A DNA stretch of 41,221 nucleotides from Planctomycetota bacterium (GCA_014384025.1 JACNGQ010000135.1:1-41221); one strand, 5' to 3'; numbered from the stretch's first letter, positions 15,696 through 25,053 are shown. A program made the numbers and translations. Notes: generated from the sequence alone by a model not told the origin.

Positions 15696-17453
15696 TTAAT
15701 TGCGTACTATGGTCTTTCCGTCTGGGCTGATACTTATACGCTTTTCGAAGTTTTTGGACGATTCAAATCGGTATTCGTTTTGCCCTTTTAATATTACCTG
15801 TTTTTTGTCGGTAATTATTTCAATATCCTGCTCAGGATTCCTTTCACTGATAATATTAGCTAACAAAAAGGCCTTTTCGAGACCAACGCCGGTCTTATAG
15901 TTCGCCACTTCATCGGGTTGGGCCAATCGCTTGCCGTCGTAAATAGAAGCATTTTTCATTTGTTCGAGCCACGTGTATGTTTCTTCGAGAGACATGGCTT
16001 CTGCCGTTTTGATCGAGACCGGATTACGCTCCATCGCTGCTTTGACAAACGGTTCCCATTTACAGCTTTCCATATCTCGATATGAATAAAAAGCAAGATC
16101 GGCTGTGGGATTGTTTTGTCGCATATGCTGCAGAGAATCAATTATCTGTTCTCTGCTTTGTTTTATGGATATTTCAATGGGCTCAGTGGGCAGGTAATTC
16201 TTATCTGAAGTCGGAAGCTTTGCTTCGATGTGTATAAAATCGGCTAATTCATCCAAAAACTGTTGCGACTCAGGGATAATCGGCTCAATAAATTTCCTTA
16301 ATGCCGCTTTTCCCTCGGGGCTTCTGATGTCAGGCTTTTGCTGCTCTATGAAAGCGTCAAGCTCATCACAACGGATTCTTCCCGGCAGTTGATATCTGAC
16401 AAAATCTTCATCCGAAATCTCTGCTAACAATTTTTCGAAGGTTTTGTCGGCTACTCTGTAATTACTGCCATGCTCATAATGGAAAAGAACCTCTGCTTTT
16501 AAGAATTGGGGCTGTTTATGACATTCGCGGCAGACCTGAAAAAACTTCTGATAGTCTCTGTTGGAGCGCAAAAAATTTGCAAAGACAGAAAGCGATAACT
16601 CTGCCGATAAATAAGAATCGAGTTTCTTTCTAAAATCCTGATGAAGTTTTTTTCCTATCGTGGCATCTTTATACAAACAGTGTACATAGCCGGAAGAATG
16701 GGCCAGGATTGTAACGTTTTCATTGCGCAGTGCCCGCTGGGCCTTGTTGGAAATAGCTGTTCCGTTGAACCACATCGTTTTCGTAACGAGCCTTCGGTTG
16801 TTGGTTAAAATCCCGTCCTGTATGTCGAGAAAATTTTGCGAGTGCAGCGGCGTAAGTATCATATAAATATCTTCCAGCGGTATTTGGCATACGATAAACG
16901 CTGCCGCAGCGTAAAGAGCGGCAAGGGATACGCATTCCCCTGCCGCACTATGGTAACCTTCTTTAAGACGAAAGGCGTCCATCGCCTCGACTGTTTCCGT
17001 CTTCCAGTACGGGATGACATCGGTGTCATATTTATCCAGGCCGAAGTGCCGGCGTATATCTACATCAAAATAATATTTGTCGCCCTGATAGCCGAACAGT
17101 GCGCTGCTTTTGGCGATTTCTTCGGATGAAATAAATTTCTCAAAACGCTTAAGCTCTTTAGCCTTGCTCGTTAATCCCCATGTCTCAAGGTCGAGGTTGA
17201 AATCAATCTCGTCCATTATGAATTGTCTTAGCCGCATCAATTTGCGGTAGCTGCTCTTGCCCTGAAGTTTTTTGAAACAGTCCTGCTGCCGCCACTGCCA
17301 GATAATCGGGCTCATAATATTAGCTAAAACCAGGCTGTACATCAGCTCCGGAAATACAAAGATTTCCATGTCCGAAAGCGTTATGGCGGAACTATATTTT
17401 TCTAATTGCTCTGAATTCATTTCCAGTTTTGAATCCTCAATTATCTGAATCAT
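15696..17453 (-). CDS. Unassigned 585-residue protein with possible transglutaminase-like core
   Basis: I do not recognise this family with certainty. The central part has a G-E-C-V-S-L-A-A-L-Y-A-A-A segment (Cys near 180). About 30 residues on comes T-P-L-H-S-Q-N-F-L-D-I, followed by a strongly patterned TNNRR...KTMWFNGT stretch. A Cys, then His, then Asp in this spacing resembles the transglutaminase-like (papain-fold) core, but this is inference. There is no signal peptide; a weakly hydrophobic stretch near residues 32-52 is not a clear membrane segment. The C-terminal 250 residues are charged and helical. The gene overlaps the end of the ArsC gene by 17 bp, so they are probably co-transcribed. 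The start is uncertain: ATG 17453 has no good ribosome site and ATG 17420 is an alternative. Confidence 0.6.
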   Translation of the reverse strand: MIQIIEDSKLEMNSEQLEKYSSAITLSDMEIFVFPELMYSLVLANIMSPIIWQWRQQDCFKKLQGKSSYRKLMRLRQFIMDEIDFNLDLETWGLTSKAKELKRFEKFISSEEIAKSSALFGYQGDKYYFDVDIRRHFGLDKYDTDVIPYWKTETVEAMDAFRLKEGYHSAAGECVSLAALYAAAAFIVCQIPLEDIYMILTPLHSQNFLDIQDGILTNNRRLVTKTMWFNGTAISNKAQRALRNENVTILAHSSGYVHCLYKDATIGKKLHQDFRKKLDSYLSAELSLSVFANFLRSNRDYQKFFQVCRECHKQPQFLKAEVLFHYEHGSNYRVADKTFEKLLAEISDEDFVRYQLPGRIRCDELDAFIEQQKPDIRSPEGKAALRKFIEPIIPESQQFLDELADFIHIEAKLPTSDKNYLPTEPIEISIKQSREQIIDSLQHMRQNNPTADLAFYSYRDMESCKWEPFVKAAMERNPVSIKTAEAMSLEETYTWLEQMKNASIYDGKRLAQPDEVANYKTGVGLEKAFLLANIISERNPEQDIEIITDKKQVILKGQNEYRFESSKNFEKRISISPDGKTIVRN

Positions 17454-17880
17454 TCAAGTTATTTGGCATTGCCTCAATAAAATATTTTATGTTGTTTCGT
17501 ACCTTTCTAAAGGTTTCCATAATATCTTCTTCGCTGCCGGTTGCAAAATACGGGTCTTCAAAGGATTTGTGGAAGACCTTGGCTTGACCGGTAAATACCG
17601 GACAATTCTCTGCGGCATTGTCGCATAATGTTATTACATAATCAAAATCTATTTCAGAGAATTCGACAAGGTGTTGGGATTTTTGCGCTGAAATGTCCAC
17701 CCCAGCCTCAGCCATTACTTTTATTGCCCTTGAGCTGACTCCTATAGGGCGAATCCCCGCCGAATACGCATCAATGATATTTCCCTTCAAGTGCCTGGCC
17801 CAGCCTTCGGCTATTTGGCTTCGACATGAATTGCCCGTGCAAAGAAATAATACTTTTATCTTTTTTTTATCACTGCACAT
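17437..17880 (-). CDS. arsC: Arsenate reductase (thioredoxin-coupled, low-MW phosphatase fold)
   Basis: This 147-residue protein has the low-molecular-weight phosphatase P-loop CTGNSCRS (Cys14 to Arg20), the redox pair Cys86 and Cys93 (TLCDNAAENCP), and the DP acid motif near residue 107. These match the pI258-type arsenate reductases, which reduce arsenate using three cysteines and thioredoxin. The ATG at 17880 is preferred over 17919 because a GGAG site lies 8 nt before it, while the upstream ATG has none. The gene overlaps the next gene by 17 bp. The nearby ArsP/SO_0444-type permease (10682-11734) could export arsenic species, but it belongs to another operon. A pure tyrosine phosphatase is less likely given Cys86 and Cys93. 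Confidence 0.87.
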   Translation of the reverse strand: MCSDKKKIKVLFLCTGNSCRSQIAEGWARHLKGNIIDAYSAGIRPIGVSSRAIKVMAEAGVDISAQKSQHLVEFSEIDFDYVITLCDNAAENCPVFTGQAKVFHKSFEDPYFATGSEEDIMETFRKVRNNIKYFIEAMPNNLNDSDN

Positions 17881-18042
17881 AAATACTCCATATTTCCAGA
17901 AAGTCTCTCTTGTTTGCATTACTGTATTGTATGGAAGAACAAATGATATTCTAAAAGAACATGCCTATTGTTGTGTAGTTTATTTTATTATAGAAACATA
18001 AAAAAGTCTTGCATTGCTATGATTCGTCAATAGATTACGGGC

Positions 18043-18600
18043 ATGTTTGCATTAAAATCCGGAATAGTTAGGCGTATATACGAAGCTGTTAAGAAGAGGA
18101 TATCGACATTTCTTGTCGGGTTTGTTTTTGCTCTTTTGTGCTTTGTTGCCCTCAATGCGGCTATGGTGCCGGTATCAAAATCCGAATATTGCGGCAGCAA
18201 GTGCCACGAAATGAACACGGCGTACCTGACCTGGGAGCTTTCTACGCATGGCACCAATATCAAGGGTATTCGTGTTGAGTGTATCGATTGCCACCTTCCC
18301 GAAAAAGACAAATATTTTGCCCATATAACCGCAAAGGCTTACGAAGGGGCAAAGGATATGTATAAACATTACTTTGGCGATGAATATGACGGCGAAAAGA
18401 TTCGTCAAAAAGTTTTTGACCGTATATCTAATCAAAGGTGTCTGCATTGCCATGATAATCTGCTCGTCAGGCCGGGTAGTTCGGCTGCGAGAATTGCTCA
18501 CACAGCAGCATTGTCGATGCCCGATGCCCAAGAAAATAGATGTATCCAGTGTCATGCGAATGTCGGACATCAACGTCAAAATAAACTGTTTTCACCGTAA
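18043..18600 (+). CDS. NapC/NrfH-family tetraheme cytochrome c
   Basis: One membrane anchor (about residues 20-42) is followed by four CxxCH heme sites at residues 50, 80, 133 and 167. The first is CGSKCHEM, i.e. CxxCHxM, the form in NrfH where Met ligates the heme at the quinol site. The family takes electrons from the quinol pool and passes them to a periplasmic reductase such as NrfA. No NrfA-like pentaheme protein is encoded here, so its partner is unknown. The gene is on the + strand alone, between ArsC and the TIGR02757 gene (convergent, 23 bp apart). The ribosome site is weak. At 185 residues it matches the family length. Confidence 0.88.
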   Translation: MFALKSGIVRRIYEAVKKRISTFLVGFVFALLCFVALNAAMVPVSKSEYCGSKCHEMNTAYLTWELSTHGTNIKGIRVECIDCHLPEKDKYFAHITAKAYEGAKDMYKHYFGDEYDGEKIRQKVFDRISNQRCLHCHDNLLVRPGSSAARIAHTAALSMPDAQENRCIQCHANVGHQRQNKLFSP

Positions 18601-18623
18601 AAGCTCTCTGTCCGGATAATATA

Positions 18624-19481
18624 TCAACGCTGGCGACAGAACGGAAATAGTTCACACTGCCGGCAAGTATTGCGATATTTACCATTACAGTTTTCCACAA
18701 TTCCAATTCTGCTCAATGCGAAGTCATATTTCGCAGGGTCGGCGGGCTCAATTTCAGCAAAGCACTCTGTTATTTGTACTGCCGTTGATAAAGATGCTGT
18801 TTTTTTATTGTGAAATCCCAATATCTTGCACAACCTGCCCATATGCACATCGATTGGAACAATTAGCTTGGCTTTGTCAATTGACTTCCACTGCCCGGTA
18901 TCAACATCATCATCACGAACCATCCATCTCAGAAAAAGATTAAGCCGCTTACATGCACTGCCCTGAGCGGGATTGACTAACAAATAATTCAGACCTCGGC
19001 TTGTCTTTCCATTATGCTCGGAAGCATATATATTGAGAAGAGAATTGCAGAATTTTGATAATGCCGGAATGATATTTATATCATCTGGATTGTAGCCCTG
19101 CGCGAAAAATTCCTCGATACTTGTATATTGGCTCAGAACTTTCTTCAGCAGCACCAATAAATCCGAAATGTCCTGGTCTGTGGTGAAGCGGTGTTTGAAG
19201 CCGTTTAGTTTTTTCCGTTCAGTTTTACCAAAACCTCTTACAAACTCATAAGGGCTTTCTCCCATGCGATCAAACAGGTTTGACAGGCTTTTTTGAATCT
19301 GTTCGACCCGGCCATAGGCGAGGTCCGCCGCCAACAAAGCAACAATCTCTCTGTCAGAGGGTTTGTCATATTGATATACAAATTGCAGCGGGTCCGGCTT
19401 TATTAAATTATGATGGTTGTACTTATGGTACAGCTTATCCAGGACGTTTTTTATTACTGTTCTTTTAGAAGCTTTTTCCAT
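18624..19481 (-). CDS. TIGR02757 (DUF2400) family protein
   Basis: The N-terminal pattern (Asp-Pro-Leu-Gln-Phe...Asp-Arg-Glu-Ile-Val-Ala-Leu-Leu-Ala...Leu-Ala-Tyr-Gly-Arg-Val) and the LFLRWMVRDDDVD-x-G segment identify the TIGR02757/DUF2400 family. The C-terminus has four Cys (CNGKYRNTCRQCELFPFC), which resembles an Fe-S or zinc cluster as in HhH-GPD DNA glycosylases; a distant relation to that fold is plausible, not certain. The function is unknown. The 285-residue length is normal. The gene overlaps the COQ7-like gene by 28 bp and is the last gene of the oxidative-stress island, so it likely shares its transcript. Confidence 0.82.
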   Translation of the reverse strand: MEKASKRTVIKNVLDKLYHKYNHHNLIKPDPLQFVYQYDKPSDREIVALLAADLAYGRVEQIQKSLSNLFDRMGESPYEFVRGFGKTERKKLNGFKHRFTTDQDISDLLVLLKKVLSQYTSIEEFFAQGYNPDDINIIPALSKFCNSLLNIYASEHNGKTSRGLNYLLVNPAQGSACKRLNLFLRWMVRDDDVDTGQWKSIDKAKLIVPIDVHMGRLCKILGFHNKKTASLSTAVQITECFAEIEPADPAKYDFALSRIGIVENCNGKYRNTCRQCELFPFCRQR

Positions 19482-19990
19482 TTGTTGATATGCCCGTCCT
19501 CATCGGCCTGGTCTTTTTCAATGACCTTACGAGTATCTTCGTCCCAATCTATTGTATTGAGAAGTTCCGCATAATGATGGACAGCTTTTGTTTCGACCCA
19601 GATACCCATTTTAAGAGTTGCTTTTTTTCCAAAAAGGCGTGAGAGAAAGCCGAATGTAAAGCCGACACACCAGTATGCCCATCTGATTATACTGGGCTTG
19701 AAACCATATTCGTAGAGTTTGACCTGGAAATCCTGATGGTGCGTCATCTCATTACACATTGCGGCTATTAATTGACGATTTAAATCGCAATTCTCGCTGG
19801 TAATCTGAAATCGGTAGATTGTCTGTGCCATAAGCTCCAATGTATGCAATGTCAGAAGTCCTTTCTTAATAGCTGCCAGTCTGGCAGGCTCCATCTCCTG
19901 ACCTCTCAGTTTGAAATCATCACTATGCATCTGAGGCCGAACGATTGAGATATCATAAGATGTTGGCTCTTGCGTATTTTGGTTACACAT
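19454..19990 (-). CDS. COQ7-like ferritin-fold diiron protein
   Basis: The four-helix diiron pattern is visible: E-L-M-A-Q near the first helix, EMTHHQDF in the second, ETKAVHHY in the third and DEDGHI in the fourth, i.e. the E...ExxH...E...ExxH layout of COQ7/demethoxyubiquinone hydroxylase-type proteins. There is a central hydrophobic patch (WAYWCVGFTFGFLSRLFG), as in the membrane-associated COQ7 family. In this anaerobe-type context it may reduce O2 or peroxide rather than make quinone. The ATG at 19990 is preferred over 20041 because GAGGAGA lies before it and the longer form would overlap zwf. It follows zwf by 16 bp in the redox island. Confidence 0.78.
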   Translation of the reverse strand: MCNQNTQEPTSYDISIVRPQMHSDDFKLRGQEMEPARLAAIKKGLLTLHTLELMAQTIYRFQITSENCDLNRQLIAAMCNEMTHHQDFQVKLYEYGFKPSIIRWAYWCVGFTFGFLSRLFGKKATLKMGIWVETKAVHHYAELLNTIDWDEDTRKVIEKDQADEDGHINKWKKLLKEQ

Positions 19991-20006
19991 ATTTTTAATT
20001 TTCTCC

Positions 20007-21557
20007 TCATGCTTTAAGCAACTGTCGCCATTTTCGTCCATCCGATTCTATGAGATTGTCTGCCGCAGGGAAGCTCTCATCCCCAGCCGGATATTTGTAT
20101 AGTTCATATCCATCATTTTCCCATGCCTGCATTATCGGTGACAATAACCGCCACGCAGTTTCTATTCCATCCTGCCTTGTGAAAAGCGTTTGATCGCCGG
20201 TCATACAATCCAGCAATAGCCGCTGATATGCTTCAGGAGGTTCGGTTTCAAAGAGATCATTGTAGCTGAAGTTCATCGTTAGCGTACTCATACATGTTTT
20301 CGCCCCGGGCCGCTTTGCCTGAAAGCTCAGGGAAATTCCTTCCTCCGGCTGTATTCGCATCACAAGGACATTGGCCGGCAGCTCATCAAGGCCGACAGAT
20401 GAAAACATCGAGTATGGCACTTGTTTGAAAGTAATTGCAATCTCCGTTTCTTTTACTGCCATTCTCTTACCGGTTCTAAGATAAAAGGGAACCCCCTGCC
20501 ATCGCCAGTTATCAACAAACATTTTAGCCGCAATAAAGGTCTCTGTTGTAGAATCTGCTCTTACTCCCGGTTCTTCAAGGTACCCGTTGACCTTGTTCCC
20601 TTTTATTGAACCGGAAACATATTGCCCTCGTACACAAAGTTCATCCAGTCTATTTGCATCGAACGCCCGAACCGACCGGAGCAGCTTGACCTTCTCATCA
20701 CGGATATGGTCTCCCTCGAAAGATATCGGTGACTCCATTGCCACCAGGGCGAGCATTTGAAGCATATGATTCTGGAACATATCTCGAAGAGCGCCGCTTT
20801 TATCATAGTAACTTGCTCGATGATCAACACCACTGGATTCCGCTATTGTAATCTGCACATGGTCGATGTAATTGCGATTCCAGACAGGTTCAAAAATGGT
20901 ATTCGCAAAGCGGAACATCAAAATATTTTGAACGGTCTCCTTACCAAGGTAATGGTCTATGCGATAGATTTGAGATTCGTTAAAGCATCGGTGGATTTTG
21001 TTATTCAATTCAACAGCACTCTGCAGGTCTTTGCCGAATGGCTTTTCAATGACCAGCTTAATATGTTGCTTCGACTTGAGCTTTTTCGTGCAGGCCAGTC
21101 CTGCCGGGGCAAGATTTTCCACTATGGTAGGGTATAAAAAAGGAGGTACCGATAGATAGTGTACCAGGCCTTCGTAAACCTTATGTATTTTATCTAACTC
21201 TGCAAGTCTGGCTTTAATGTGCTCATAGAAATTAGCATCATTATAATCACCGTCAACATAATAAAGCTTGCTCATAAATGCATCTAAATCTTTGCCGGAT
21301 GTCGGGTCGGATTTGTCTCGTATTGATTGCTCTGCCTTTTTGCGGAATTCTTCATCTGAGAATTTTTTTCGGCCACAGCCTAACAGATAAAATCTTTCAT
21401 TGAGTAAGTTCCGCGCAAAGAGCTGGAAGAGGCTGACAAACAGTTTCCTGCCGACTAAATCACCTGATGCACCAAAAACTACGAATGCAATAGGGCCCGG
21501 CGCAGTTTCAGCACAGAGAATCTCCCTCTTATCTATTGTCGGCTTAATTTCGGGCAC
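20007..21557 (-). CDS. zwf: Glucose-6-phosphate 1-dehydrogenase
   Basis: The N-terminal Rossmann motif GASGDLVGRKLF (near residue 29) and the catalytic RIDHYLGKETVQN motif (near residue 200) are present. Further conserved stretches are VIEKPFG and YLRTGKRM. At 516 residues it is full length. The enzyme oxidises glucose 6-phosphate to 6-phosphogluconolactone and yields NADPH in the cytoplasm. It sits inside the oxidative-stress island, after rubredoxin (61 bp) and before the COQ7-like gene (16 bp). This suggests it supplies reducing power to the peroxide and superoxide enzymes rather than serving general sugar metabolism. No 6-phosphogluconolactonase or gnd was seen nearby. Confidence 0.95.
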   Translation of the reverse strand: MPEIKPTIDKREILCAETAPGPIAFVVFGASGDLVGRKLFVSLFQLFARNLLNERFYLLGCGRKKFSDEEFRKKAEQSIRDKSDPTSGKDLDAFMSKLYYVDGDYNDANFYEHIKARLAELDKIHKVYEGLVHYLSVPPFLYPTIVENLAPAGLACTKKLKSKQHIKLVIEKPFGKDLQSAVELNNKIHRCFNESQIYRIDHYLGKETVQNILMFRFANTIFEPVWNRNYIDHVQITIAESSGVDHRASYYDKSGALRDMFQNHMLQMLALVAMESPISFEGDHIRDEKVKLLRSVRAFDANRLDELCVRGQYVSGSIKGNKVNGYLEEPGVRADSTTETFIAAKMFVDNWRWQGVPFYLRTGKRMAVKETEIAITFKQVPYSMFSSVGLDELPANVLVMRIQPEEGISLSFQAKRPGAKTCMSTLTMNFSYNDLFETEPPEAYQRLLLDCMTGDQTLFTRQDGIETAWRLLSPIMQAWENDGYELYKYPAGDESFPAADNLIESDGRKWRQLLKA

Positions 21558-21618
21558 AGCATATATTCCCTATATTGTTTGGCATTGGATACAGAGTATG
21601 GTCAAACGGCGACAGTGC

Positions 21619-21783
21619 TCAGTCATCCACCGGTTCAAATTCTTCTTTGCCAACCCCGCAATCAGGACATACCCAGTCATCTGGCAGGTCTTCAAAAGCG
21701 GTACCGGCTTCAATATCACTGTCAGGATCGCCGATGGCCGGGTCGTAAATATATCCACACATAATACATTTATACTTTTTCAT
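21619..21783 (-). CDS. Rubredoxin
   Basis: A 54-residue rubredoxin with the two iron-binding pairs, [10 protein letters not shown] and [12 protein letters not shown], and the conserved DP, GT-F and LPDDW segments between them. It carries one electron at a single Fe(SCys)4 site. The ATG at 21783 is chosen over 21807 because AAGGAGA sits 7 nt before it and the protein then starts MKKYKC, as is standard for rubredoxins. In the island it is the likely donor to the superoxide reductase, rubrerythrin or FprA flavoprotein encoded upstream. The 121 bp between this gene and the ferritin-like gene at 21905 hold no gene, so a secondary promoter could be there. Confidence 0.95.
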   Translation of the reverse strand: MKKYKCIMCGYIYDPAIGDPDSDIEAGTAFEDLPDDWVCPDCGVGKEEFEPVDD

Positions 21784-21904
21784 GCTTTTGTCTCCTTGAG
21801 TTGACATTATCTTTGATTTCTTTTCTCTATAGGTAGCTGCTTTTTCTGGCTTAAGGGTAATCTGAAATACGGTATTGACATTACAGCCTCCGAAGCCAAT
21901 TTGG

Positions 21905-22393
21905 CTATTCTCGCTGTTTTAACGCCTGGCTTAAAATTTTAATATGACGTATTTCTTCTTCGATAATATCATCGACTTTGTTTTTGTCATCACTGGTGGA
22001 AACGAAATCTTTCAGACCTTCATAGAATGTCATAGAATCTTTTTCCTTTTCAATGGCCCTTTTGAGAACTTCTGCTGTATTTTCCACGCTTCTTAATCTG
22101 TGAACGGGCTCCCCTCCTGTACCGAATATGGCAAGGCAGGCCATTAATTTCGGATCAAGCAGCTTTTTTTCAAGTCCAAAAACTTTCGAATTTTTGTTTG
22201 GTTTTGAAAGTTGTTTTCCCATATCGTTAAAAATCTGCTCGTGTCTGGTCTCCCAGTCCGCTAATTCAAGAAACATGTTTTGTATATCAGGCTCATTAAG
22301 TAGTTCTGCCGCTTTGCGATAAAACTTTGCACCGTTGCGCTCAATTTGTCCGGCAATTTCGAATACTTCAAAAGCATTAAGTGCAACACTCAT
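21905..22393 (-). CDS. Rubrerythrin/ferritin-like diiron protein, paralog 1
   Basis: Helix 1 has [14 protein letters not shown], helix 2 has WETRHEQIF, helix 3 [13 protein letters not shown] and helix 4 [10 protein letters not shown]: the E...ExxH...E...ExxH ligand set of rubrerythrin-type diiron proteins, without a rubredoxin domain. This 162-residue paralog lacks the alanine-rich connection of true rubrerythrin. It is homologous to the genes at 22432 and 24538, with a more divergent middle (residues 70-105). It lies 38 bp after paralog 2 in the same direction. Peroxide reduction or iron oxidation is inferred from the family; a specific role is not known. Confidence 0.8.
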   Translation of the reverse strand: MSVALNAFEVFEIAGQIERNGAKFYRKAAELLNEPDIQNMFLELADWETRHEQIFNDMGKQLSKPNKNSKVFGLEKKLLDPKLMACLAIFGTGGEPVHRLRSVENTAEVLKRAIEKEKDSMTFYEGLKDFVSTSDDKNKVDDIIEEEIRHIKILSQALKQRE

Positions 22394-22431
22394 TGGTCTC
22401 CTTTTGACTATCCCTGTGGCAGTGTATCCGA

Positions 22432-22917
22432 TTATTTAAAAGCCTCCATTTTTTGGCTCAAAATAGCGATATGGTTTATTTCTTCTTTAATTATTGCATC
22501 AATCTTGTCTTTACCGGCCCTGCGTGAGACAGATTCTTTCAGGCCGGCATAAAAAGCTATAGAGTCTCTTTCAAGGCCCATGGCCGTTTTCAGAACCTCA
22601 TCAGGTGTTTCCAGATTGCCTAATTGGTTGACCGGATCGGATTTGATGTTAAAAATATGTTCGTCAGCCATTGCCTGTAAATACAACTGTGCCTGGCCGT
22701 CGGGATCGAAAACAAGTGGCTCTGCTTCTGTTCCGGAAAGTTCTGCCCGCATAGCTGCAAAAGTCTTCTCGTGCTTATCTTCCATTGCTGCAAGTTCTAA
22801 CAGCAATTGATTGACCTCAGGAAACTTGTCTGCCGCAGCACGGTAAAACCTGGCTCCGTTTCTTTCTATCTGTTCGGCCATCTCAAAAACTTCATCTGCA
22901 TTAAAAGGCATAGGCAT
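22432..22917 (-). CDS. Rubrerythrin/ferritin-like diiron protein, paralog 2
   Basis: A 161-residue four-helix diiron protein with IERNGARFYRAAAD, MEDKHEKTF, ERDSIAFYAGL and KEEINHIAIL at the ligand positions. It aligns end to end with paralogs 1 and 3, so the three arose by duplication. ATG 22917 is used rather than 22950, because an AAAGGAA site lies just upstream and the protein then starts MPMPFNADEVF, matching the start of its paralogs. It follows katA after 66 bp. The family is expected to reduce peroxide or O2 using electrons from rubredoxin; which substrate this copy uses cannot be told. Confidence 0.8.
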   Translation of the reverse strand: MPMPFNADEVFEMAEQIERNGARFYRAAADKFPEVNQLLLELAAMEDKHEKTFAAMRAELSGTEAEPLVFDPDGQAQLYLQAMADEHIFNIKSDPVNQLGNLETPDEVLKTAMGLERDSIAFYAGLKESVSRRAGKDKIDAIIKEEINHIAILSQKMEAFK

Positions 22918-22983
22918 TATTCTTTTCCTTTCATTTGGTAAGTAAAGCAATATTTCCCGTATTTCCTTAGCCGGGCCATAATC

Positions 22984-24492
22984 TCACTTGGCTGTGGCTT
23001 TAATCCTTTCCTGCTGGGACATTTTAGCCAGATTCTGAACTTTTTGAAAGTCCAAATCCAATCCTTCCGCTACCCTTCGGCCATAGTCAGGATCGGCCTT
23101 GTAGAACAGCGCTGCCTGGCGCAATTGAATACATTTTTGAGCTCCACTCAAATGGCTTACAATGTTGCCGATAAGGTGTTCGCGGTCCTGGTCGGTCATC
23201 ACGTCATGGTAGAGGTTGCCGGCTTGTAGAAAATCATCGTTGGGATGCGAGTAATCGTGGCGAGCCGCCTGGCCGGTTACTTCAAAGGGTGGCTCAAGGC
23301 AACTCGGATCCGGCGCGGGACCTCCAAAGCTGTTGGGCCAATAATTCGGGCCCGAACCGCCGTTATCATCAACACGCATACTACCGTCCCGCTGATAACT
23401 ATTATCAGAGGCGGCTTTAGGAGAGTTTACTGGTAAAAGGTGATAGTTAGATCCCAAACGGTGGATGTGGGTATCATGGTAAGAGAACATACGTGCTTGC
23501 AACATCTTATCCGGCGAGGCGGCAATACCGGGAACCAGATTGCCCGGGCAAAAAGCCGCCTGTTCAACCTCACTGAAGTAGTTGTTGGGGTTGCGGTCCA
23601 GCACCATACGGCCGACCTCGATTAGAGGAAAATCGTTGTGCGGCCAGACCTTGGTTATATCGAAGATGTCGAATCTGTAATCTTTTGCCTGTTCCGGAGT
23701 CATAATCTGCACCTTCAGTGTCCAACTCGGATTTTCGCCCCGCTCAATAGCATTATATAAATCCCGTGTGGCGTGGTCTGAATCATTGCCTGATAAACGG
23801 GCAGCTTCTTCTCTCGTAAGGTTCTTTATGCCCTGATCAGTTTTAAAATGGTACTGTACCCAGAAGTACTTGCCGTTTTCATTGTACCACTTAAAAGTAT
23901 GGCTGCTGTAACCATTCATATGTCGATATGTGGCAGGTATTCCACGGTCGGAGAATAAAATAGTAACCTGGTGGATGGACTCCGGAGTCAGTGAAAGAAA
24001 ATCCCAGAACATGTCAGGGTCTGGGCAGTTGGTGGCCGGGTGTCGTTTCTGGGTATGGATGAAATCAGGAAACTTCAGGGGGTCACGGATAAAGAAAACG
24101 GGCGTATTATTACCTACCATGTCGTAGTTGCCGTCCTCAGTGTAGAACTTAACAGCGAATCCTCGCGGATCCCGTACGGCATCAGATGATCCCTTTTCAC
24201 CTCCGACTGTGGAAAACCGGACAAAAACCTCGGTTCGCTTACCCACCGCGGAAAGGAATTTTGCTTTGGTAAATTCAGTTACGTCTGAGGTAACTTCGAA
24301 ATATCCGCCTGCGCCGGCACCCTTGGCATGTACCACCCGCTCGGGGATGCGCTCACGGTCAAAATGAGCCAATTTTTCCAGAAGATGAACGTCCTGCATA
24401 AGCACCGGCCCACGGCTACCGGCAGTCATGGAATTCTGGTCGTCGCCAACCGGTATTCCGAAAGCTGTGGTTAGATTTTTGGGAGTACTCAT
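22984..24492 (-). CDS. katA: Monofunctional heme catalase
   Basis: A 502-residue small-subunit catalase. The N-terminal [15 protein letters not shown] motif carries the active-site His, and the [12 protein letters not shown] motif the active-site Asn. The heme-ligand segment [14 protein letters not shown] supplies the proximal Tyr. It dismutates hydrogen peroxide to water and O2 in the cytoplasm. Catalase is unusual among strict anaerobes and releases O2, which the neighbouring FprA and rubrerythrin systems could clear. It lies between ferritin-like paralogs 3 (45 bp) and 2 (66 bp). The start ATG has a GGAG site about 10 nt upstream. Confidence 0.97.
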   Translation of the reverse strand: MSTPKNLTTAFGIPVGDDQNSMTAGSRGPVLMQDVHLLEKLAHFDRERIPERVVHAKGAGAGGYFEVTSDVTEFTKAKFLSAVGKRTEVFVRFSTVGGEKGSSDAVRDPRGFAVKFYTEDGNYDMVGNNTPVFFIRDPLKFPDFIHTQKRHPATNCPDPDMFWDFLSLTPESIHQVTILFSDRGIPATYRHMNGYSSHTFKWYNENGKYFWVQYHFKTDQGIKNLTREEAARLSGNDSDHATRDLYNAIERGENPSWTLKVQIMTPEQAKDYRFDIFDITKVWPHNDFPLIEVGRMVLDRNPNNYFSEVEQAAFCPGNLVPGIAASPDKMLQARMFSYHDTHIHRLGSNYHLLPVNSPKAASDNSYQRDGSMRVDDNGGSGPNYWPNSFGGPAPDPSCLEPPFEVTGQAARHDYSHPNDDFLQAGNLYHDVMTDQDREHLIGNIVSHLSGAQKCIQLRQAALFYKADPDYGRRVAEGLDLDFQKVQNLAKMSQQERIKATAK

Positions 24493-24537
24493 TTTTTCAA
24501 TCTCCTTTCTCGATTAAGAAATTTATAGACCAATTAC

Positions 24538-25053
24538 TCAAATCGAAATTCTTTCTATATACTTCAATGCTGATAACCTGAGATTTAATTCGGTAATATG
24601 GCCCATCTCTTCATTGATGATTTCATCGACTTTATTCTTGCCGGCTGTCGCAGGAACATAATTCTTGAGGCCCAGATAGAAAATGATGCTGTCTTTTTCA
24701 GATTCGATAGCATAGTTTAGAATGTCCTCTATGGTTCCTTTATCTTTCAATTGCTCGGCGGGGTCTTTTTTAGGATCGAAAACATGACTGTCGGCGATCT
24801 TCTGAAGGTACAAAGCCATTTCATTTTCCGGGTCGAATGTTATCATGTCCCATTCTTTGGCCGAGATCTGTTGTCTCATATTGGCGTAACTTTTTTCGTG
24901 GTCCTTTTCGAACTCGGAAAGACTCAGCAGTATTGCACACAGGTTTTCATCGATAAGAGCTTCTGCTGCTTTACGATAGAAGTTGACGGAGTTTCTTTCC
25001 ATCCGTTCTGCTATTTCAAAGACTTCAATGGCATTGAAAGAAATGCTCATCAT
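24538..25053 (-). CDS. Rubrerythrin/ferritin-like diiron protein, paralog 3
   Basis: A 171-residue member of the same three-gene diiron family, with MERNSVNFYRKAAE, FEKDHEKSY, ESEKDSIIFYLGL and NEEMGHITEL at the ligand positions. It starts with two adjacent ATGs, at 25053 and 25050; the first overlaps the ferritin stop by one base, so translation is coupled. It sits upstream of katA, while the other two paralogs follow katA. It has a slightly longer C-terminal tail than paralogs 1 and 2. Its role is presumably peroxide or O2 reduction or iron handling; it is not a classical storage ferritin. Confidence 0.8.
   Translation of the reverse strand: MMSISFNAIEVFEIAERMERNSVNFYRKAAEALIDENLCAILLSLSEFEKDHEKSYANMRQQISAKEWDMITFDPENEMALYLQKIADSHVFDPKKDPAEQLKDKGTIEDILNYAIESEKDSIIFYLGLKNYVPATAGKNKVDEIINEEMGHITELNLRLSALKYIERISI

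Noticed and set aside
18175-18706. Frames opposite the tetraheme cytochrome
   Set aside because: They overlap four CxxCH sites in the + frame; the antisense frames have no motif.
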